Origin: Turnera subulata
Lineage: Eukaryota; Streptophyta; Magnoliopsida; Malpighiales; Passifloraceae
Direction: 5' to 3'
DNA length: 64,000 nt
Assembly: GCA_028386065.3 (NCBI GenBank)
Contig: JAKUCV010002001.1
Location: forward strand, 62,001-126,000
Shown: in pieces, positions 1 to 11,491 of the stretch
How positions within the stretch are numbered: position 1 is the stretch's first letter
How the letters are laid out: each line of letters begins with the position of its first letter
Made by a program: the position numbers and the translations under genes
The notes under the pieces: generated by a model
Database searches by the model: none
What the model saw: the letters and a program-made list of their open reading frames with translations, nothing else
What the model was told of the DNA's origin: nothing

Positions 1-669
1 CAGAAAAGGCATTTCATCCTCTTCATCGTCACTTTCTTCGGCCGTCAAAAAACCATAACTTTTACCAGGTCGCCATGGACTGTTTCTTCGCGTTTCTTTC
101 TTCAACGCTGCAGTCTTAGCCAAATTAACACCACTTCCTTCGATAGCAATTTCTTTCCCGGGTCGCCTGTTCCTGCCCGTTTCTTCCTCCACCGATGGAA
201 TCTTGGACGAACCGTGATCATGACCGAGAGAGAAGCCTTCCTCACCCTCAAGAACATCATCCCTCTGTTTGCCTCCTAGCCCTAGGCATCCACAACACAA
301 CTTCCACATTTGTTGAACAAAACCGTTTTCACCATCTTCTCCACCACCACCAGGTCCAGGGTGGTGTTGAACTTGATCATCATCTCTGTCAAGATATCGC
401 TGTGCTTGCTTAATCGTTCTTCTCGCTTCAAGACTGTTGAGATTTGCATCAGCTTGCGCCAAGATTGCAAGCAACTCATTCCTCAGCCGCTCTTCATACT
501 TTTGATCGCTCCTCAGTTGTTCCATTTTCCCCTTCAATGCCATTGCTTCACTTTCACTGCTCGCGTTGTTTATCCACACCGTCAGGCGAGTGATCTTGTG
601 GTAGATGTAACCAATTCTATCATTGATTTCAGTCACCAGAGAGGCAATCAGGTTACGGGTATTAGCCAT
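1..669 (-). CDS. Acidic tandem-family protein, copy A (partial, runs off window)
   Basis: The frame is open from the ATG at 669 to base 1, 223 codons without a stop, and continues outside the window. Residues 1-105 look helical and charged (NLIASLVTEINDRIGY, then MEQLRSDQKYEERLRN). They are followed by a Gly-rich linker, a Cys cluster (WKLCCGCLGLGGKQRDDVLEG, about residues 119-139) and a more acidic, Lys/Arg-containing segment. No signal peptide or membrane segment is seen. The start was chosen because copies B and C share the same ATG and its context. I do not recognise the family; a Cys-cluster metal site or lipidation is only a guess. After the Cys cluster this copy differs from B and E: it goes directly to a GHDHGSSKIPSVEEE-like block that in copy E lies some 60 residues further on, so A has an internal deletion there. 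Both the promoter and the coding region of A have drifted. Confidence 0.6.
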   Translation of the reverse strand, partial: MANTRNLIASLVTEINDRIGYIYHKITRLTVWINNASSESEAMALKGKMEQLRSDQKYEERLRNELLAILAQADANLNSLEARRTIKQAQRYLDRDDDQVQHHPGPGGGGEDGENGFVQQMWKLCCGCLGLGGKQRDDVLEGEEGFSLGHDHGSSKIPSVEEETGRNRRPGKEIAIEGSGVNLAKTAALKKETRRNSPWRPGKSYGFLTAEESDDEEDEMPFL

Positions 670-1140
670 AATTGGTGAGTTTGATGAGTGTTTTGCTATG
701 CTATAGCAAACAAAGAGTAGTGAAGAGGTTAGTTTTCTTGGTTGAGAAAGAAAGGGTTTAGCTAGCTAGGGAGTCTTTCTTTTCCACTTTTGTTTGCAAA
801 ACGGTTTCTTGGGTGCTCTTTTCTTCATTAATTTGGAGAGAGAATAAAGGCTTAAAAGATCTGATAGAGAGAGGGAGAGTATGAGAAATCAAATCCTGTT
901 ATGGTTTTAAAGGCGGGTTGATTCAATTCTGTTATGATGGTCGATGAAATAAATTGACGAGGGTGGATGACAGTTACTTGATAACAAAAATTCCCTGTTT
1001 ACCCATTTACTCCACTTCCCCCTGTAACTGTATTTAGGGGGAAAGAAACTAACCGCTAAACTAACTTTTAACAGACACGTAGCAACAGGAGCTAACATCC
1101 AACGGATTGTGGACACCCGATCCTCATGATGATCACAATT
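670..1140 (-). promoter_or_regulatory. 5' leader and promoter of copy A, degenerate
   Basis: This block aligns by eye with 25,562-26,010 and 35,320-35,780, upstream of copies B and C. It has a CT-rich leader on the minus strand and a TTTAAAAC-type TATA substitute near 908-918. The two E2F-type sites seen in B and C are mutated here: TTTAGGGGGAAA replaces TTTGGCGGGAAA near 1,032, and the GCGCCAAA element is lost near 886. Copy A may therefore be poorly or differently expressed. Confidence 0.5.
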
Positions 1141-2080
1141 CACCCTATTGTATCAACTGCTCACTGATTGGTTAAATGTAGGGAGCATGGAGTTTTGTAT
1201 GGACTCGCTGTACTGTGTCATTACTGTCAAAGGTTTAGCTAGGTTGAATTTATTTCGTTGTTCAAAAAAAAAAAAAAGTTGAATTTATTTTCGTCAAATC
1301 TTTTATTCTGTTCAGAAACCGTGCAAAATTTCAAGTTGGACAGCATCTTAATTTAACAATCGTGGTTCGATGAGTGATTTGGGCTTGGGCCCAAATTTTA
1401 CCCAAAATAAAACAATCATGGTTCCATTCCATCCAATCCAATCTGAATTTCTTGAATTTCTCTTAATGGAAAAACAAAATTGAAGTATAATCTTTTTTTT
1501 TTTATCATCCTAAGGGGCCCCACGCCCACGCCCAACCCTAATACTTATACTATTCCTAACCCCATCTTAACTCAAATCTACCCAATACCACAAATCATGT
1601 ACCCAGGCAAGATCGAACCTGAGTGGCCTCGGTGGCCCGAGGTCTTTGGTGCCAGTGCAACCAAGAGGTGCTAGGCATTTAAATGTATTCATCATCGTTT
1701 AGCAACGCACACAAGTTTTCAATAAAGTGGGATTTGCAAAAATCCAAGTGAATTAATGCAAATGGGAAGCAAATTAATTCAAACCATGAAATGGTGAGCA
1801 TGACGGAAGAAGGTAAAACGGGGAATTCTCATTTGCAAGAAATTCACTGTCCCTCGTTTTTTTTTTTTTCCCCTCAGTGGAAATGGGCCAACTAAATTCC
1901 GTCACTCCCAGACAACTACCAGTCACCGCCCAGCTGCGAGGCAAACTACATGTCTCCCATGGTAATCAATTTCTGTTCAGTAAAAGTAAACTGTTATACG
2001 CTTCATGAATGAGCTAAGCATGCAACTTTTAAACTTTTTTTTTCCTTTGACAGGAAGATTTGCATTAAGAAAAAAAAATA
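1141..2080. repeat. Array spacer (duplicated upstream block)
   Basis: This is non-coding spacer, colinear with about 26,010-26,875 and in its first part with 35,790-36,040. Shared landmarks are GGAGCATGGAGTTTTGTATG near 1,180, CAATCGTGGTTCGATGAG near 1,358 and AAATGGTGAGCATGA near 1,790. The 1,493-1,677 SINE is the main difference. It ends at the start of the Mutator-like element at 2,081 and resumes at 17,738. No gene is supported. Confidence 0.7.
1493..1677 (-). mobile_element. tRNA-derived SINE
   Basis: Read on the minus strand, the element starts near 1,677 with a box-A-like TAGCACCTCTTGG and has a box-B-like GGTTCGATCTTG near 1,616. It ends in an oligo-A run (oligo-T on the plus strand, 1,487-1,498). 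The paralogous spacer near 26,355 reads TATAATCTTTTAAATG straight through, so it is an empty site and shows this block to be an insertion. The length of about 185 bp fits plant SINEs. I cannot assign the family. Confidence 0.65.
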
Positions 2081-2598
2081 GACTAATCATATTTTTGATC
2101 CTTGTGTCTGTCGATTTGGACATTTTTCATCCTTGTGTTACATTCCTTGTGTTGATTTTTTGGGATATTTTTCATTTTCTTTTGATTTTTCGAAAAGAAA
2201 ATGCTAGCGTGTCAATTAAAAAATTGACACATCAGCTTTGTGGGCCCATACCAATCCGAGATGGACCAAATCCGAACCACACCACTCGACCGTTTTCGCC
2301 CACGGATTTTACCCATTTCCCGTTTTGCCAATGACGAAAATCAACAATTATTCACCCATAATCCTCCTAGTTTCGCTAACCCCACCGGAAAATTCCCCGG
2401 CCGTTCGCCCTTTCATTTGATTTTCTCATGTTACATAAGTTATTCAAACCAACGATAATCCATTTTCAGTGAAACACAAATGACAAAGAATCTGTAGTAA
2501 TGAGTTCAAGGAAAGACAATCCATTGATTTACTTTTGACCTTTCAACTAGTAATTAGTTTTTGCCTTTGATCATGGAGATTTTTTTAAATTAGAGATC

Positions 2599-3095
2599 AT
2601 GGCGATTTTCAACGTAAAAGAACCATACATCGTCTACCTTGAGCTCACTGCCACCGCGATCTTCATCGAAAGCCAGGACTTGTGGGTCATTCGGGACCAA
2701 ATCGAGCGACTCCTCATTGATCGCCTCAAAATCCCCACCCTGGACTCCACCTCTTCACCTACCCCCTCGACTGCTACCATTGCATCGTCAACGAGCTGAA
2801 GAAAATCGCCACCGTCAAGGACAAGAAGCTCTAGAATGTCGATGTTCAACTCGAGGTCTCAATCAAGCAGGCGAGAAGCTCTTCGTCTCCTACTGCCGGC
2901 TGCACCTTGCCAATCCTGATTTGTTCCCTTCCTCTTCTGACGCTGTCTCCGGGCAAAAATCGAATGTGTCGCCGCTAGTGCAGTTGCTCTTCGTGTTGGT
3001 GGACGGGTTCTACAATTCTGGGCCTCCGCCGCTGTCGGGGTTCCCAGAAGAGCTGTTCAGAGGAGGGGACTTTGTGAAATTGATTTGTTGGTGTT
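2599..3095 (+). pseudogene. Captured fragment of UFD2-type ubiquitin conjugation factor E4 (N-terminal part)
   Basis: Three frames together carry a recognisable order of motifs from the N-terminal part of plant E4/UFD2 U-box proteins: IVYLELTA and IERLLIDRL (2,629-2,735), KKIATVKDKKL (about 2,800-2,830) and SYCRLHLANPDLF, NVSPLVQLLF and PEELFRGGDF (2,888-3,075). E4 proteins extend ubiquitin chains, with a C-terminal U-box that is absent here. There are frameshifts near 2,750 and 2,865 and a TAG near 2,833, so it cannot encode a working protein. It lies between the terminal repeats of the Mutator-like element, which implies transposon capture. The assignment comes from recalled family sequence; a protein search would settle it. 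Confidence 0.7.
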
Positions 3096-3179
3096 TTTTC
3101 TTTTTCTTTTGTACAGTGAAGGTGGAAAAAATAAATTATTTGTCCTCTTCTTCAATTTTTTTTTTGCTGTGATAATGCA

Positions 3180-3286
3180 CCTTTTTTTTTTATTACATTG
3201 AGAATCCTAATCTAAATGCTAAACTAATCAATACTGTCGGGGTTTGAACCCCGACCACTAGCCCCATAAATCGTGGGAGGTCGCAT
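3180..3286 (-). mobile_element. Short tRNA-related SINE inside the Mutator-like element
   Basis: On the minus strand there is a tRNA-like head with the box-B-like GGGTTCAAACCCCGAC (3,236-3,252). A unique tail of about 45 bp follows, then oligo-A (plus-strand oligo-T at 3,182-3,192). The flanks TGATAATGCA (3,170-3,179) and TGATAATGTA (3,287-3,296) form a near-perfect target-site duplication. The element is short, and box A is poorly preserved. Confidence 0.55.
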
Positions 3287-3359
3287 TGATAATGTATTTT
3301 AAGTGCAATAACATTTGAAGGTAAAGTCTTGTTATTTTAACTTTCTAAAAAGAAGTCTC

Positions 3360-3555
3360 TGTTGCAAAATTAACGTGGTGATGAATGTCATTATCCCACC
3401 TACCCATCATCTGTATTATTTCCCTATATATATTGGGCTTAAAACACATGAAGAAATGAGCAACACTGACTCTTCCCTTCTCATGCGTTTCTTCCTCTCC
3501 TTATGTCTTCTCTTTCTCTCATTAATATTCATCTTCAACAAATTATTGACAACAC
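3360..3555 (+). repeat. 5' LTR of copia element 1
   Basis: The LTR runs TGTTGC...GACAACA and is about 90% identical by eye to 17,178-17,372. It contains a CT-rich block and TATATATTGG near 3,426. The adjoining CGTTATCAGCACG is in the primer-binding-site position, as in many plant copia elements that prime from an internal tRNA segment. Confidence 0.88.
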
Positions 3556-4241
3556 GTTATCAGCACGATCGACTCTACCCGTGCAATAATATGAAACCGT
3601 AGCAGAAAAAATCAAGAAAACTAAAATGAAACCGGAGCAGAAAAATCAAGAAAACTGAAAAAAAAGAAGAGAAGAAAACGCAGCAACAGGGCGCCACCCT
3701 CCTCTGTTACTATTCACCCATAAGGGTTTCCGGCCGCCTCTCGCCTCACCGTCGCCACCAACGGCCTCGCCACACCGCCGCAAACTCAACGCAGCCGTCT
3801 CCGTTCCCTGCCGCCGCCGGACGTGCCGTCTACTGCCGGAAACCCGACGAGCAACCCGTTCGATCCTCTCCTACCCGACGGGTCTCCTCGTTGGATCCAC
3901 CTCCCCTGCACCCGATGGCCGCCACCTCCACCAGCAACCACGACGCCGCCCTTCGGCATTGCCTCCCACATTTCAGTCTCCTCATCCGTGCCCATCGCCG
4001 CCGCCTCACACGAGTCAGTCAAGCTCGGCGACCCGCCTCCTCTCTTACTTCCTACCGCCCGAGCCTGCACAGCCGCACCTCCTTGCACCGCCACCAGCAC
4101 CAGGCCGCCTTGCTGTTGTCGTCTTGTCGTGCTGCTCGTCCTTTCACCGTCCCGCCGCCGTCTGCAACATCTGTGGTGTGCACGGGTTGAAGATGACCCG
4201 GATGGGTCATGGACCGGGCCGGGCTTGACCCACGAGGTATG
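3556..4241 (+). other. Leader of copia element 1 with GC-rich stretch
   Basis: The region between the 5' LTR and the nested gypsy element holds no recognisable domain. It starts with the primer-binding region and an A-rich leader, and from about 3,680 turns into a GC-rich, Pro/Ala/Arg/Ser-coding stretch open in several frames on both strands. Such openness reflects base composition. The GC-rich part may be captured DNA or an old insertion; I cannot identify it. Confidence 0.4.
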
Positions 4242-4246
4242 GACCT

Positions 4247-6877
4247 TGAAACGCCCCGATTCGTATTTACCGTTATACACAGTAAACACGTGGGACCACA
4301 TACTATTACAGAATCCATAACAGGTAAATATCACAAGCCAACAGTAACAATACAACATCAGTACACGTCCCAATACGGGGTCATTATTACAACAAGCAAC
4401 AGAAACAGAGTGGAAAAATGCAAGCAGCGGAAGTCTTAATACAACATAACAATAGATAGTAGTATGTAATTGATGCAACGTAGGATGGATCCGGGCCTGG
4501 CAGAGGGTACACCACAACTTGCCTCGAACGTACCTGAATTACGCACAATCAAACTACGTGACCGAGTAACGCAGGCGAGGGGTGAGTCCGAAGTGCTCAC
4601 CGGGTGAAATCCATAAGTAAAGATAAATATACAGGCAACCGATAATAACCAAGTCATAACAAACAACAATTAACTAAAAGTTCTCTCAAATCTTAGACAG
4701 TACTCTTTCTGATCCTAGACACACTGTTCCAAATTTTATTAACAGGGCCCCTATCACAAATTAAATGGTGGCCGTCGCCAAGTAGTCTAGCTAGCTAGCC
4801 CGTGGACCCCGCCCTGGTACCTCCACGTAATTACTGGCACAGACAGGGAGCAGATCCCAAGCACACTCTCCCCCAGCGCCTAAAATAAAAATTGGTACAG
4901 ACAAGGAGCAGACCCCAAGCACACTCTCCCCCAGCACCATAAATATAAAGACTACCATCAGGCTATTCCAACATTTAACTGTGACTTACTAGATGTCTAA
5001 GTATTTCCATTTTATTATTTTCTTCTTTCTCAACTTGTTACCACATTACTATTAACCAACCGTTAACCATTATCCCGAGCAGGCTCACGGCCTCTCAGCT
5101 CGTCTGGATAATAACTTAACCAAATTGACTTAACATAATAATACTCCCGGTACTCAACTTACACAATTCCCACAGTTAACAACAACAACAATAAACTTAC
5201 TTTACCAACAATTCCAGCATCATCAATAGCATCAACAATCAATCGCAGACATAAAAGTAGCATCATACCAGCAAATATCACACATAGTAAACAAACAGCA
5301 ACTTGATATCACGGGCAGCATATAAACATTTACTTATCCTCACCTTAGCCGATAAATTCCTCGTGAGTTTCTCCCACAGGTTCCAAGCCCTCGTTCACGT
5401 CCTCTTCACCTAGATGCATTAATCATACAATCACATAAATGCACAACAAAATGATATGAGTATAATTGCGTTATAACATATTTGTTATTTATACCCGATC
5501 TATATCCTTGGTATAATATGCGTATTTATTTTTTAAAAATAATAATATCTTGTACTCCTTACCTCTTTTTTTTTATATATACTTCCAAGTATATATATGT
5601 ATATATATAGAGAGGTATGTATATTTACTATCATTATTATTATTACCATAAGTTTTCCCGTTAATATAATCTGTATATATATACATATATATAATCAGCC
5701 CATTTATTATGATGCAGGCTCATGAGTAAGCCTTTGGGTTCAGCCCAGTGCAAGGCTTGGGCCAAGCATTTTCGGTCCACCCACAACCCAGCTCGCGTCT
5801 CACCTGCACTTGGCGGAGCTGGACTTGGTCGGTGCAGTTACAGAACGAAGACGACTGCGGGCGGTCAGCTGTGGCGGTGCGTTGCGAGGAGGAATAAGGG
5901 CGGTGGCACTGAACGGCGTAGGCGACGGCGTACGGTTGCCTGCGCGATGAAGGTCAGCCACTGAAAGCTGGGGCGTGGCTTGCTTGTCATTGTAGTTCGT
6001 GTGGCAGTGGAGGCTCGCAGCGGTGGCCGGTGGCGCGATGCGATGGAAAACGCGAACGGCGATATGAGAGAGGTCAGTGTCGTGGTTGCTTGCAGGCGGC
6101 GGCGAGTGAGGGTGCAAAGGGGAGAAGATGGTGGCGTGGCGGGGTTCGGTTGTTGTGCAACGTGAGGACGGCGGTGTTGCTTGCAGTGGTCGCGCGAGTT
6201 GGTGGTGAAGTGGCTGGTTCAGGTTGCAGCGCACGGTGGTGATGGGTGGTGGATGGCTGCGGCGTGATAGAAGGAAGAGGGGAGGAAAGGTGGCGGCTGG
6301 TGGAAGTTGGTGGTTGGGTTCGGTGGTGGTGTGTGTGGCGACAGTGAAGTTGTGGTAGGAAGAAGATGAAGAGAAGATGTGGTATGTGAAGTTGTGGTGC
6401 ATGGTTTCACAGGACACCATGGTTTAATGGCCAGAAAAGAAGGAAGGAAAGGAAAACACGTGATTAAGGCTGAAGAAAAGAAGAGGATGTCGGCCATGAT
6501 TCCTCAATTGGGTTTAATCATAGAGGGGTATGCGTACTTGAGCTGGAAAAGAACTGATATTTTCTTTTTATTATTATCATTATTATTATTATTATTATTT
6601 TTAATTATTAATATTAAGTATTCTTATAACGTAAGACTTATATACCCCTTCTAGTTTCTCTTAGTTGTAAAACTAACCTAGGGATATAATTGCCTTTTTA
6701 GGGTTTTCCTAACCCGAAAAATTCCGTAAAATATCCGGAGTATGAAATAGAACTCGGGTTGGATTCCGATGCTCAATACCACGGAATAATTACCAAGGTC
6801 GTTTTCCCATGGTAGTTCATTATGTAAAAGAATTTTTATCTCGGTAAAAATGTAAAATTTTTACCTGAGCTGTTACA
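4247..6877 (-). repeat. 3' LTR (2.63 kb) of the Tekay-like element
   Basis: It begins TGAAACGCCCCGATTCG and ends GAGCTGTTACA. The same termini are found on the solo LTR at 36,984-39,877 and, for the distal end, at 11,492-12,054. A polypurine tract abuts its inner end. The middle (about 5,700-6,400) is markedly GC-rich against AT-rich flanks, and a TTA/ATT microsatellite lies near 6,560-6,610. Confidence 0.88.
4836..4950. repeat. Two-unit tandem repeat (about 58 bp) inside the LTR
   Basis: The block GGCACAGACAGGGAGCAG, running to CCCCCAGCGCCTAAAAT, is repeated starting near 4,894 with few changes. The same duplication is present in the solo LTR at about 37,565-37,675, so it predates both insertions and belongs to the family. 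Confidence 0.7.
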
Positions 6878-6890
6878 GCCTTTTCCCCTT
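6878..6890 (-). other. Polypurine tract of the Tekay-like element
   Basis: On the minus strand the sequence AAGGGGAAAAGGC lies directly against the LTR terminus, the position of the plus-strand primer. The pol stop codon (TAA, 6,889-6,891) overlaps it. Confidence 0.75.
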
Positions 6891-9800
6891 AAGGAATTTC
6901 ATCCCTGAAATTCAATCCCGGCGCCTCAAAGAGAAGCGGGTACAGGGTCTCGATGTGCTCTTCGACTTCCCATGTGGACTCGTTAGCTGAATGCTTGCTC
7001 CATTTGACTTTTACCATGGGAATGGTGCGTTTTCTTAGTTGTCGCACTTCTCGTGCAAGGATCCGCTCCGACACTTCCGTATAGGTCAGATCTTCTGCCA
7101 CTTCAATATCCACCGGGGCCACGATATGACTAGGATCTGATCGGTACCTCCTTAGCATGGAGACGTGAAACACGTCATGAATGCGTGAAAGCTCTTCAGG
7201 TAAGAACAACCTGTAAGCCAAAGGTCCGATCCTCTCCACGATTTCATATGGCCCGATATACCTTGGACTCAGCTTTCCTCTTTTGCCAAACCTGATCACA
7301 CCTTTCCAGGGTGCAACTCTGAGGAAAACCTTCTCACCAACGTTATACTCCATCTCACGTCGGTGTTTGTCGGCATAGCTCTTCTGCCGATCCTGAGCAG
7401 CTCTCATGCACTGTTTCACTGTCTGAATCTTGTCAACTGTCTGTCGGACTAAATCCGGTACAATGATCACTCTCATACCTTCTTCATCCCAACATACCGG
7501 ACTTCTACACATCCTTCTATAGAGAGCCTCAAAAGGTGGCATACCAATGCTGGAATGGTAGCCGTTGTTATATGCAAACTCTGCTAAGGGTAGATACTTA
7601 TCCCAACTCCCACTGAAGTTAAGTGCCCCAGCCCTAAGCATATCCTCTAGTGTCTGTATGGTCCTCTCGGACTGTCCATCTGTCTGAGGATGAAAAGCAG
7701 TGCTGAAGCTCAACTTAGTTCCCAAAGTAGCTTGTAAACTCTTCCAGAATCATGATGTGAATCTGGGATCTCTGTCTGAGACTATGGACTTTGGAATCCC
7801 GTGTAGTCTCACAATCTCAGCAACATACTTACTCGCCAAAGTGTCCTTGGTATCAGTTTGGCGAATAGGGAGGAAATGTGCCGATTTTGTTAATCGGTCA
7901 ACGATGACCCAAATAGCATCATGTTGCCTCCGAGTCATCGGTAAACCAATCACAAAATTCATAGTGATCATCTCCCACTTCCACTCCGGTATTGTCAACG
8001 ATCTCTTCTTGCCTGCTGGAGCCTGATGTTCAGCTTTCACTTGCTGGCAAGTAATGCATCTTGCGACATACTCGACTACATCCTTCTTCATATGAGGCCA
8101 CCAGAAATGACTCCTCAGGTTCTGATACATCTTGGTGCTTCCAGGATGCATCGCATACGGTGTCATATGACCTTCATCCAGAATCTGACTACGCAGGTTA
8201 CTGACATTGGGTACACATACCCGTTTCCCAATCATCAATGCTCCATCATCAGCTATATGAAACTTGTCTTCTTTTCCACTCCTTACTCCTTCCTTCAGCT
8301 TGACCAGGTCGGGATCTCCATCTTGTAACTCCACTATCCATCCTCTTAGGTTGGACTTGACACTCATGTGTACCAGCAAGGCTCCTGTTTCATCCACTGT
8401 CAAATCAACTCCCAACTTCCTTAACTCGATTAGTGAAAACATCGAGTAACTAGTGGAGGCATCATCCGGTTGTCTCCGGCTCAAAGCATCAGCTACCACA
8501 TTAGATTTTCCTGGGTGATACTCGATAGTACAGTCATAATCATTAAGCAACTCAACCCAGCGTCTTTGTCGCAGGTTAAGCTCTTTCTGAGTCATGATGT
8601 ACTTGAGGCTTTTGTGGTCGGTGAAGATTCGACACTTCTCTCCAAACAAGTAGTGTCTCCAAACCTTTAGAGCCAAAATCACAGCTGCCATCTCAAGATC
8701 ATGAGTCGGGTAGTTCTTCTCATGAGTCCTTAGCTGTCTGGAGGCATAGGCGATTACTCGTCCTTCTTGCATCAGCACAGCTCCTAAGCCAAGACCTTAT
8801 GCGTCACAAAACAACACGTACTCAACTTCTGGCTTCGATACTATTAACACTGGTGCCGTGGTCAGCTTCTTCTTAAGCTCCTCAAAACTTCGTTGGCACT
8901 CCGGGCTCTAAACAAAAGCTTGTTCCTTCCTTAATAGCTTAGTCATGGGACTGGCTAATAAGAAAAAACCTTCTATGAACCTCCGATAATATCCTGCAAG
9001 GCCAAGAAAACTCCTGACTTCGGACACATTCTTAGGAGGCTCCCACTCCAACACAGCCTTAACTTTGGCAGGATCAACCTTTATTCCATCCCCGCCTACT
9101 ACATGTCCGAGGAAGGAAACTTCTCCAAGCCAAAATTCACACTTGCTGAATTTGGCATACAGCTGCTTCTCCCTTAACCTTTGAAGCACTATCCTCAATT
9201 GCTCTTCATGCTCTTCCTTGCTCTTGGGGTAGATGAGGATATCGTCGATGAAGACCACAACAAACTTAGCCAGGAACTCATTCAGCACCAAGTGCATCAA
9301 ACACATGAATACTGTTGGTGCATTGGTCAAACCGAAAGGTACCATAGTGAATTCGAAGTGGCCATACCGTGTGCGGAAAGCTGTCTTCGGTATGTCCTTC
9401 TCCGAAATATTGATCTGGTGATAGCCCGATCAGAGATCAATCTTTGAAAACACCGTTGCTCCTTGAAGCTGATAAAAAAGATCATCAATCCTTGGTAACA
9501 GGTACTTATTCTTGATTGTCACCTTGTTGATCTGGCGATAGTCTACACATATACGCAGACTACCATCCTTCTTCTTCACGAACAAGACTGGTGCACCCCA
9601 TGGTGAGGTACTAGGTCTGATGAAACCTTTCTCCAGTAGTTCATCTAGCTGCTTCTTCAGCTCCTGAAGCTCTGTCGGTGCCATCGAGATAGGTGTAACT
9701 CTAGGTATAAGCTCGATGGTGTACTCAACCTCTCTATCGGGTGGCAAACCAGGTAGATCATCTGGAAAAACATCAACAAACTCCCTCACAACTGGTACAT

Positions 9801-10290
9801 CCTCCGGGGTAGGATCTTGTATTTCTTCACCTGAAATGTGAGTCAGCAAAGCATCTGATCCATGTTGCTTTCATTCCGTAGCCCTGGGTGGCAGAGATAC
9901 TACATGTGGTTGTAGTTCTCCCCACTCCGAACATAACAATCGACCGGCCTTCGGCGGATGTCAACCTCACTTGCTTAGCTCGGCAATCCACCAAAGCTTG
10001 ATACTTCGACAACCAATCCATGCCTAGAATTATATCAAATCCTCCCATGTTCATGACAATAAGTCGAGCAGGAAAGGTTTCGTCCCCGAACACTAACGGC
10101 ACATCCTTACAAACTCTATCTAACCTTACTATGATGTCTGCGGGTAATCTAACCCTCATCGGTTTTTCTAGGGATACATCTTCACAGTTATGTTGCATAG
10201 CATAGGTTTAGGCTATAAAAGAATGTGTACCTCCAGGGTCAATTAATGTGAATGCAACACTACCATGTACTGTAAAGATACCTGCTATAA
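6889..10290 (-). pseudogene. Tekay-like pol: protease, RT, RNase H, integrase, chromodomain (broken)
   Basis: Reading right to left: protease around 10,230-9,990, where the active-site region reads LIDPGGTHS and is followed by IILGMDWL. RT follows at about 9,700-8,900, with [10 protein letters not shown] and the catalytic FIDDILIY. RNase H follows (8,780-8,450; FTDHKSLKY, VADALSRR). Integrase has the HHCC zinc finger near 8,170-8,040 and DRDPRFTS and FHPQTDGQSER near 7,760-7,680. The C-terminal VKWSKHSANESTWE (about 6,950-7,010) looks like a chromodomain. Stops or frameshifts near 10,205, 9,840, 9,428, 8,908, 8,795 and 7,748 make it a pseudogene. It would have encoded the replication polyprotein of the retrotransposon. 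Confidence 0.85.
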
Positions 10291-11471
10291 CTTGGGCAGC
10301 ATCAGGGTCTTCTTCTGCGGTATTGACAAAACCTCTGGGAACTGTTGTGCTTTGATTAGCACCAGATTGGGTCCTTGCTGAAGGATTCCCTTGACCACGA
10401 CCTTGTCCATGAGCTCTGGATCCACTTGGCACGCTAGCCACAGAGGTCTGAACTGTTGGTGCCGGTGCAGAGTTACTGGTCCTCCCAAGCTTTGGGCATG
10501 CATAACGATAATTTCCAAACTCATTGCACTCAAAGCATCTGACCGATGATATGGGACTTCGGAAGCGATTATCTCCAGAACTAGTCACTCCGGGTCCACT
10601 CCATCCTCCAGTCGAAGCTCAGCGGTTGTTAGTCCAACCACGTCCATGAGTCATCTGCTGATACTGTCCTCGTCCAGCTGTAGGTGCACTAGCGGCAGGT
10701 ACATATGGCTTCTTATTCTGATTAGGAGGAACCTGCGGTGCATTTCTCTTCTGGCGATACTCCTGTTGATCACGCCATGTAACTTCAGCCTTCTGAGCAT
10801 CCCTTACCATGTCCTGATATCCAGCATAATCCTTGCATCGCATGATAGCTCGGATGTCAGGATGTAGACCTCTCCAGAAACGTTGGCATCTGGCTTTGGT
10901 AGTTGTTACCAGATCTCCAACATACAAGGACAAACGAACAAACTTCTTCTCATACTCTGTCATGGTCATATTATCCTGGCTGCATGCGTTCCTGAAATTC
11001 TTCAGTAATGAACTTGTCCTTGAACATGGTCGTGAACTCAGCCCATGGTATCACCACTGGTTTCTGCAGGTCTCTTGTGGTAGATTCCCACCATGTTGCT
11101 GATTCTTCACGGAAAAGAGAAGTGGCATAGTTCGCCCACTGGTCAGTTGTGCACCTGATCTTAAGCATGACCCTGGCAATCTGACGTAACCACTCGTCCG
11201 CCTTACGAGGGTCAGTCGCTCCTGAAAAAGGTTCACCTCCAAGCTCAGATAGCTTGGTAAAAACAGGGTCTTCGACTGGTCCCCCGGCTGTCTGCCGATG
11301 AAGGATCTGGGTCATCATGTGCATTATCTGCAAGGACATCTAGTATGGCATACTCGGTACCCCATCGTAGACATATGGTTCTTCTTCATACGCATGCGGT
11401 TGACCGATTGACACTTGGTCCTCTTCCAAGTGCTGTTGGGCGGCATGCTGGTGTCCCTCAGCCAGATCCAT
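10291..11471 (-). pseudogene. Tekay-like gag (broken)
   Basis: The apparent ATG is at 11,471 (MDLAEGHQHAAQ). A TAG at 11,340 stops it, after which the same frame resumes. The capsid-like core includes ADEWLRQIARV and WAEFTTMFKDKF (about 11,210-11,010). The zinc knuckle near 10,530 reads CFECNEFGNYRYAC: the expected His of CX2CX4HX4C is Asn, so it is probably defective. Another stop lies at 10,970. The ATG is only about 20 bp from the truncated LTR, so a deletion removed the 5' leader but not the coding start. Confidence 0.75.
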
Positions 11472-11491
11472 CTCGTCCTTCCTATATGAAG

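Noticed and set aside
3232..3286. tRNA-like sequence with a good T-arm motif
   Set aside because: No complete cloverleaf, an A tail and flanking duplications make it a SINE, not a tRNA gene.
3786..4517. 243-codon minus-strand frame
   Set aside because: It crosses the junction between copia leader and gypsy LTR, so it cannot be an evolved gene.
5800..6497. Thr/His/Pro-rich minus-strand frame of about 200 codons
   Set aside because: It lies in the GC-rich core of the 3' LTR of the Tekay-like element, with low-complexity composition and no homology to the equivalent place in the solo LTR.
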